Below, in pieces: positions 60,235 through 64,000 of a stretch of 64,000 nucleotides of DNA. A program made the translations under genes and the position numbers. The notes below the pieces were generated by a model. It was given only the letters and a program-made list of their open reading frames with translations, made no database searches and had not been told where the DNA came from. Each line of letters opens with the position of its first letter. Positions within the stretch are counted from its first letter, which is position 1. This DNA comes from Diadophis punctatus similis (lineage: Eukaryota; Chordata; Lepidosauria; Squamata; Dipsadidae), in assembly GCA_023053685.1 (NCBI GenBank), contig JALIGW010000010.1, positions 8,845,012-8,909,011 of the forward strand, read 5' to 3'.

Positions 60235-62478
60235 TTAATAATTTAATTTAATTTAATAGACGTTCTTATAGGCCGCCCAATCCCGTGGGACTCAGGGCGG
60301 CGTACAACAGAATAAGAAGCGTACAATAAAAACAATTATCATAATTTAAAATTAAAAGGCATAGTTAAAACAATTATAAAAACAACATTCAAGGGGGGAA
60401 TCTGATCTTCCTATTCACCCCGCCTGCCGGAAGAGCCAAGTTTTTATGGCTTTACGGAAGGCCAGCAGGGTGGGGATAGTCCGGATCTCTGGTGGGAGTT
60501 GGTTCCAGAGGGACGGGGCTCCCACAGAGAAGGCCCTCCCCCGTGGCCCCGCCAACCAACATTGTTTGGCCGATGGGACCCGGAGGAGGCCCTCTCTATG
60601 GGACCTAACCGGTCGTAGGGAGGTATGTGGTAGGATGCGGTCCCGAAGGTAACCTGGCCCTGAGCCATGTAGGGCTTTAAAGGTAACGACCAACACCTTA
60701 AATTGCGACCGGAGACTAATTGGCAGCCAATGCAGCTGGCGAAGAATAGGTGTTACGTGGGTGTATCTCGGTACACCCACTACAGCTCGCGCAGCTGCAT
60801 TCTGTACCAGTTGGAGTCTCCGGATGCTCTTTGAGGGTAGCCCCATGTAGAGCGCGTTACAGTAGTCTAGCCGTGAGGTGACAAGGGCATGAGTGACTGT
60901 GAGCAAAGCCTCCCTCTCCAAGTAAGGTCGCAATTGGTGCACAAGACGAATCTGTGCAAAGGTCCCCCTAGCCACAGCTGAAAGATGTTGCTCCAATTTT
61001 AGCTGTGGATCTAGGAGGACACCCAAATTGCGGACCTGTTCCGAGGGAGTCAATTTTTCTCCCCCGAGAACCAGGGAGGGACAGTCGACATAATCCTTGG
61101 GAGGCAAAATCCAGAGCCACTCAGTCTTGTCTGGGTTGAGCCTGAGTCTGTTCACTCCCATCCAGACCCTCACATCGTCCAGGCAGCGGCACATTACATC
61201 AACTGCTTCACTGAACTGACACGGGGTGGAGATGTACAACTGGGTATCGTCAGCATACTGCTGATACCTCACCCCGTGTCGTCGGATGATCTCACCCAGC
61301 GGTTTCATGTAAATGTTAAACAGGATGGGCGAGAGGACCGAACCCTGTGGCACCCCGCAAACCAGGGGCCTAGGGGCCGACCTCTGCCCTCCTGTCAACA
61401 CCGACTGCGTCCTGTCAGAGAGGTAGGAGGAGAACCACCGTAAAACAGTGCCTCCCACTCCCACCTCCCCAAGACAACGCAGAAGGATACCATGGTCGAT
61501 GGTATCGAAAGCCGCTGAGAGGTCAAGTAACACCAGGATGGAGGAATGACCCCCATCCCGTGCTCGCCAGAGATCATCCATCAGTGCGACCAAAGCAGTC
61601 TCCGTACTGTAGCCGCGCCTGAAACCCGATTGAAAGGGATCCAGATAATCAGTATCCTCCAATAGCCGCAGGAGTTGGAGCGACACCACTTTCTCTACAA
61701 CTTTACCCAAGAAGGGTAAGTTGGAGACTGGACGGAAGTTCTTTAAATCCGCTGGGTCCAGGGAAGGCTTCTTGAGGAGGGGCCTCACCACCGCAGCTTT
61801 TAAGGGCTGCGGGACGGACCCCTCTCTCAAAGATGCGATCACAACAGCCTGGAGCCAGCCGCGTGTCACCTCCCTGCTGGCCAAAACCAGCCAGGAGGGA
61901 CACGGGTCCAATAAACAAGTGGAGGCGCTCATCGCTCCTATGGCCTTGTCCACATCCTCAGGAGTGATAGGCTCAAACTCCTCCCAAATAACAGGACTAA
62001 GACTCGCCCCTGTCATCTCGGCCTGCCCTGTCCAAATGGAGTCCAGGTCTGTCCGAATCTGAGTGATTTTATCCGCCAGGAACTGGGAAAATTCCTCAGC
62101 TCTACCCTGCAAGGGTTCTTCGCCCCCCCCCTTTGCGAGGAGGGAGCGCGTCACCCTAAACAGGGCGGCTGGGCGGGAGTCGGCGGACGCAATAAGGGCG
62201 GAAAAATGCGCACATTTTGCCGCCCGTATCGCCACTAAGTAAGACTTAATGCAAGTTCTTAAAAGTGTCCGGTCAGACTCAGCTTTACTGGCTCTCCATC
62301 GTCGCTCTAGGCGTCTCTTTAGGCGCTTCATCTCCCGGAGCTCCTCAGTAAACCAAGGAGCCCTCCGGGATCCGCTGCCACGGAGAGGCCGCAAAGGCGC
62401 AATCCGATCTAAAGCCCCTGTTGCCGCCTGATTCCAGGCAGTCACTAGAGCCTCAGATGAATCGTGTACTGATCGTGT
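60235..62478 (-). mobile_element. L2-f, 5'-truncated L2 LINE inserted in CR1
   Basis: Flanked by ATGAAAT on both sides. The 3' end carries a (TTTAA)n tail at 60236-60258 and the hairpin at 60272-60301 (CCACGGG loop variant). The body is an uninterrupted RT frame. The 5' end starts in the linker after the endonuclease (SVHDSSEALVTAWNQAATGA). Confidence 0.93.
60415..62478 (-). CDS. L2 reverse transcriptase, about 685 codons open
   Basis: The open frame formally begins at 62517 in CR1 sequence; real L2 codons begin near SVHDSSEAL. Domains: linker (APWFTEELREMKRLKRR), RT with RPVSNLPFLGKVVEKVV, DPFQSGFRRGYSTETAL, LVLLDLSAAFDTIDHG (motif A), CGVPQGSVLSPILFNIYMKP (motif B), QYADDTQLYIS (YADD at 61246-61257, residues 421-424) and the L2 C-terminal region (LNPDKTEWLWILPPK, LDYCNALYMGLP, VPRYTHVTPILRQL, LWNQLPPEIR). 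No stop or shift interrupts it. Endonuclease is lost by truncation. Confidence 0.93.
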   Translation of the reverse strand, partial: TRSVHDSSEALVTAWNQAATGALDRIAPLRPLRGSGSRRAPWFTEELREMKRLKRRLERRWRASKAESDRTLLRTCIKSYLVAIRAAKCAHFSALIASADSRPAALFRVTRSLLAKGGGEEPLQGRAEEFSQFLADKITQIRTDLDSIWTGQAEMTGASLSPVIWEEFEPITPEDVDKAIGAMSASTCLLDPCPSWLVLASREVTRGWLQAVVIASLREGSVPQPLKAAVVRPLLKKPSLDPADLKNFRPVSNLPFLGKVVEKVVSLQLLRLLEDTDYLDPFQSGFRRGYSTETALVALMDDLWRARDGGHSSILVLLDLSAAFDTIDHGILLRCLGEVGVGGTVLRWFSSYLSDRTQSVLTGGQRSAPRPLVCGVPQGSVLSPILFNIYMKPLGEIIRRHGVRYQQYADDTQLYISTPCQFSEAVDVMCRCLDDVRVWMGVNRLRLNPDKTEWLWILPPKDYVDCPSLVLGGEKLTPSEQVRNLGVLLDPQLKLEQHLSAVARGTFAQIRLVHQLRPYLEREALLTVTHALVTSRLDYCNALYMGLPSKSIRRLQLVQNAAARAVVGVPRYTHVTPILRQLHWLPISLRSQFKVLVVTFKALHGSGPGYLRDRILPHTSLRPVRSHREGLLRVPSAKQCWLAGPRGRAFSVGAPSLWNQLPPEIRTIPTLLAFRKAIKTWLFRQAG

Positions 62479-62640
62479 ATGAAATGAGATTGGTTTGGCA
62501 TGACTTGTTCTTAACAAATCCGTGTTGGCTGTTGGTTATTACTTGGTTTGTTTCTAGATGATGTGAGATCTGGTTTTTAATTATTTTTTCCAGTATTTTC
62601 CCAGGTATTGATGTTAGGCTGATTGGTCTGTAGTTTCAGT

Positions 62641-63081
62641 TAGAAGTTCAGTTAGAAGAGTTCAGTTAGAAGAGAGGGGGGGAAATCCAGGTTGCAGACA
62701 AAAGGCTAGCTTTAGTCAAAATATTTCTCAAGTCAAGCACAGACAGTTCTCTGGGTAAGATAATAAGTTATAAACAAGCTGCAGCTGTGTTCTCTCCACA
62801 CAGTATCCAAATTGTATCCCAGTTAAAACTTAAGGTGGCACTGTGCTTACAAAGGCTACAATGTTCCAGCACAGAGAGAAAAAAAAGAGAGAGAAAGGAT
62901 ACAATGATCAAACTTTGTTTCTTTTAAAAGTCAAAAGATCAAAAAAGAAATTGAATGGCACTCCACTCTCATTTCAAAGTATTCAATCCAAATAGAAACG
63001 CTTTTTTTCTTATTTAACGCTCTTCCGCCGCTGATGTCTGGGAGTGACTTCAAGGAGCCACCTCCCGTGCCCAGAGCTCTT
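62641..63081 (-). other. Probable L1-D 5' UTR, middle part
   Basis: Begins with a small tandem repeat (AGTTCAGTTAGAAG, about three copies at 62638-62672). No coding content. Assignment to L1-D rests on position between the CR1 and CR1-L3 insertions. Confidence 0.45.
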
Positions 63082-63471
63082 TAGAATAGAATAGAATAGA
63101 ATTCTTTATTGGCCAAGTGTGATTGGACACACAAGGAATTTGTCTTTGGTGCATATGCTCTCAGTGTACATAAAAGAAAAGATACATTTGTCAAGAATGG
63201 TTGTCATAGGGTTCAAGTAAGTAATCAGGAAACAATCAATATGAAAATAAATCGTAAGGATACAAGCAACAAGTTACAGTCATACAGTCATAAGTGGGAG
63301 GAGATGAGTGATAGGAGCCATGAGAAAAACTAATAGTAATAGTAATGCAGCCTAGTGAATAGTTTGACAGTGGTGAGGGAATTATTTGTTTAGCAGAGTG
63401 ATGGCGTTCGGGAAAAAACTGTTCTTGTGTCTAGTTGTCTTGGTGTGCAGTGCTCTATAGTGCTCTATGAT
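63082..63471 (-). mobile_element. CR1-L3-C, 3' UTR tail only
   Basis: A (GAATA)n tract then about 370 bp nearly identical to 46925-47305, including an identical 74-codon chance frame, and ending near CAGTGCTCTATAG at the last codons of the LINE. It is a strongly 5'-truncated recent insertion. Confidence 0.95.
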
Positions 63472-64000
63472 TTAATAAATCATCCAAATATCGTCCAGAT
63501 TCCAAGAAAAAAAAATAGCTAATTCCTATTTTAAAATTTAGAATCCCATCGCTAGTCCAAGTTAAAAAGTTTAAAAAACAAGAATTCTCTCACCCAGATG
63601 ACTCCAACATCAATCTTCAAGATATCTTCTTTTTCTGTAGCAAGCAAAGCCGCCGGAACTAATGGCGACACATCTGGTTGCCTCCACACAGCTGGTGGCC
63701 AGAAGCAGAGAAACTGCAGCTTACTCGGGGTCTGCGCCAACCCCTACGGACCGCTGCAGCAGGCTTCTTTTTTCCCTGCTCCACCTGAGTGGTTCTGACC
63801 CAAATTACAGGTCTCCTACCGGCTGTGGGACAGTGTTCTCCACAGAGTGTTGTGGAGAGCGACTGTACCGTTCCGGCGCTGGCTCCTCCTCCTGGGGCCA
63901 GATACCTTTGGTTAAAAAGAAAAGTTTTGCTAGTGATGGTTCAAGCATTGGTATCCTAGATCAGATCTTACAAGGAAACATATTGCACTATGAAGGCACA
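63472..64000 (-). other. Probable L1-D 5' UTR, distal part, or unassigned sequence
   Basis: GC content rises toward the end (CTACGGACCGCTGCAGCAGG, 63744 onward), similar to the GC-rich 5' ends of L1-A and L1-B, but without clear sequence identity to them. No coding frame is supported. Confidence 0.4.

Larger units (their letters stand above)
59041..62640 (-). mobile_element. CR1 LINE, 5'-truncated, split by L2-f
   Basis: The 3' end at 59041-59110 (AGAGTTGGAAGGGACCTTGT, CATCTAGTCCAACCCCCTG) is the classic amniote CR1 3' UTR. RT coding follows to 60227. L2-f (60235-62478) interrupts with an ATGAAAT duplication at 60228-60234 and 62479-62485. CR1 resumes to about 62640 with YRPISLTSIPGKILEKII and NSQHGFVKNKSCQTNLISF. 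It lies in the L1-D 5' UTR. Confidence 0.92.
55557..64000 (-). mobile_element. L1-D, L1 LINE lacking its 3' half, with nested CR1, L2 and CR1-L3 tail
   Basis: Minus strand: ORF2 (to the middle of RT) at 55557-57516, ORF1 at 57527-58558, and a 5' UTR from 58559 that is interrupted by CR1 (about 59041-62640) and a CR1-L3 tail (63082-63471). The extension of the 5' UTR through 62641-63081 and 63472-64000 is inference from position and composition. The missing 3' half (RT motif C onward) and lack of a poly-A at 55557 argue for a rearrangement with Gypsy-D. Confidence 0.75.

Overview
The window looks like a squamate reptile, most likely snake, genomic region built almost entirely of nested transposable elements. 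I found no convincing host gene, tRNA or rRNA. By my boundaries about 85% of the bases belong to recognisable mobile elements. The snake call rests on three things: a CR1-L3-type LINE whose 3' end is an (AGAAT)n pentanucleotide tail (three loci), co-occurrence of active-looking L2, CR1, L1 and Ty3/Gypsy lineages, and a squamate-type tRNA-derived SINE. The snake assignment is inference from family knowledge; no search was run.

Layout. 1-7977: a minus-strand Ty3/Gypsy element (Gypsy-A) whose integrase is split by a 2.65 kb non-autonomous hAT (340-2989, 8-bp target duplication) and by a second hAT-like/minisatellite element running off the left edge; a fold-back element made of two L2 tails sits between integrase and RNase H. 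7978-9859: AT-rich, nothing recognised. 9860-13021: an L1 lacking most of ORF2 (L1-C) abutting the 5' part of an L2. 13022-22626: a second Gypsy family (Gypsy-B, chromodomain type), interrupted by a full-length L1 derivative with no ORF2 (L1-B) and by a 5'-truncated L1 (L1-E), each with a long target duplication. 22627-25669: AT-rich, with a 277-bp solo LTR.

25670-35346: a Gypsy LTR plus gag start, an L2 3' half, and inside the L2 tail a full-length L1 (L1-A, 7.4 kb) carrying both a hAT and a 696-bp solo LTR. 36630-37686: a Penelope-like element with a hammerhead ribozyme core and a 153-bp nearly perfect palindrome between two (AT)n tracts. 38455-43567: an L2 fragment and a CR1-L3 copy split by a hAT. 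44721-45987: another hAT. 46669-55556: an L2 that received an intact-looking CR1-L3 LINE, another L2 and a third Gypsy-B-type element (Gypsy-D). 55557-64000: a minus-strand L1 (L1-D) into which a CR1, then an L2, and separately a CR1-L3 tail were inserted.

The most interesting signals are the Penelope palindrome and ribozyme, ORF2-less L1 derivatives resembling mammalian HAL1, a conserved 3'-terminal hairpin with a UNCG-type loop in L2 tails, internal inverted repeats in all four complete hAT elements, and several LINE reading frames open enough to suggest recent activity. Genes do not work together here as a pathway; the relationships are parasitic nesting and probable trans-mobilisation of non-autonomous copies.
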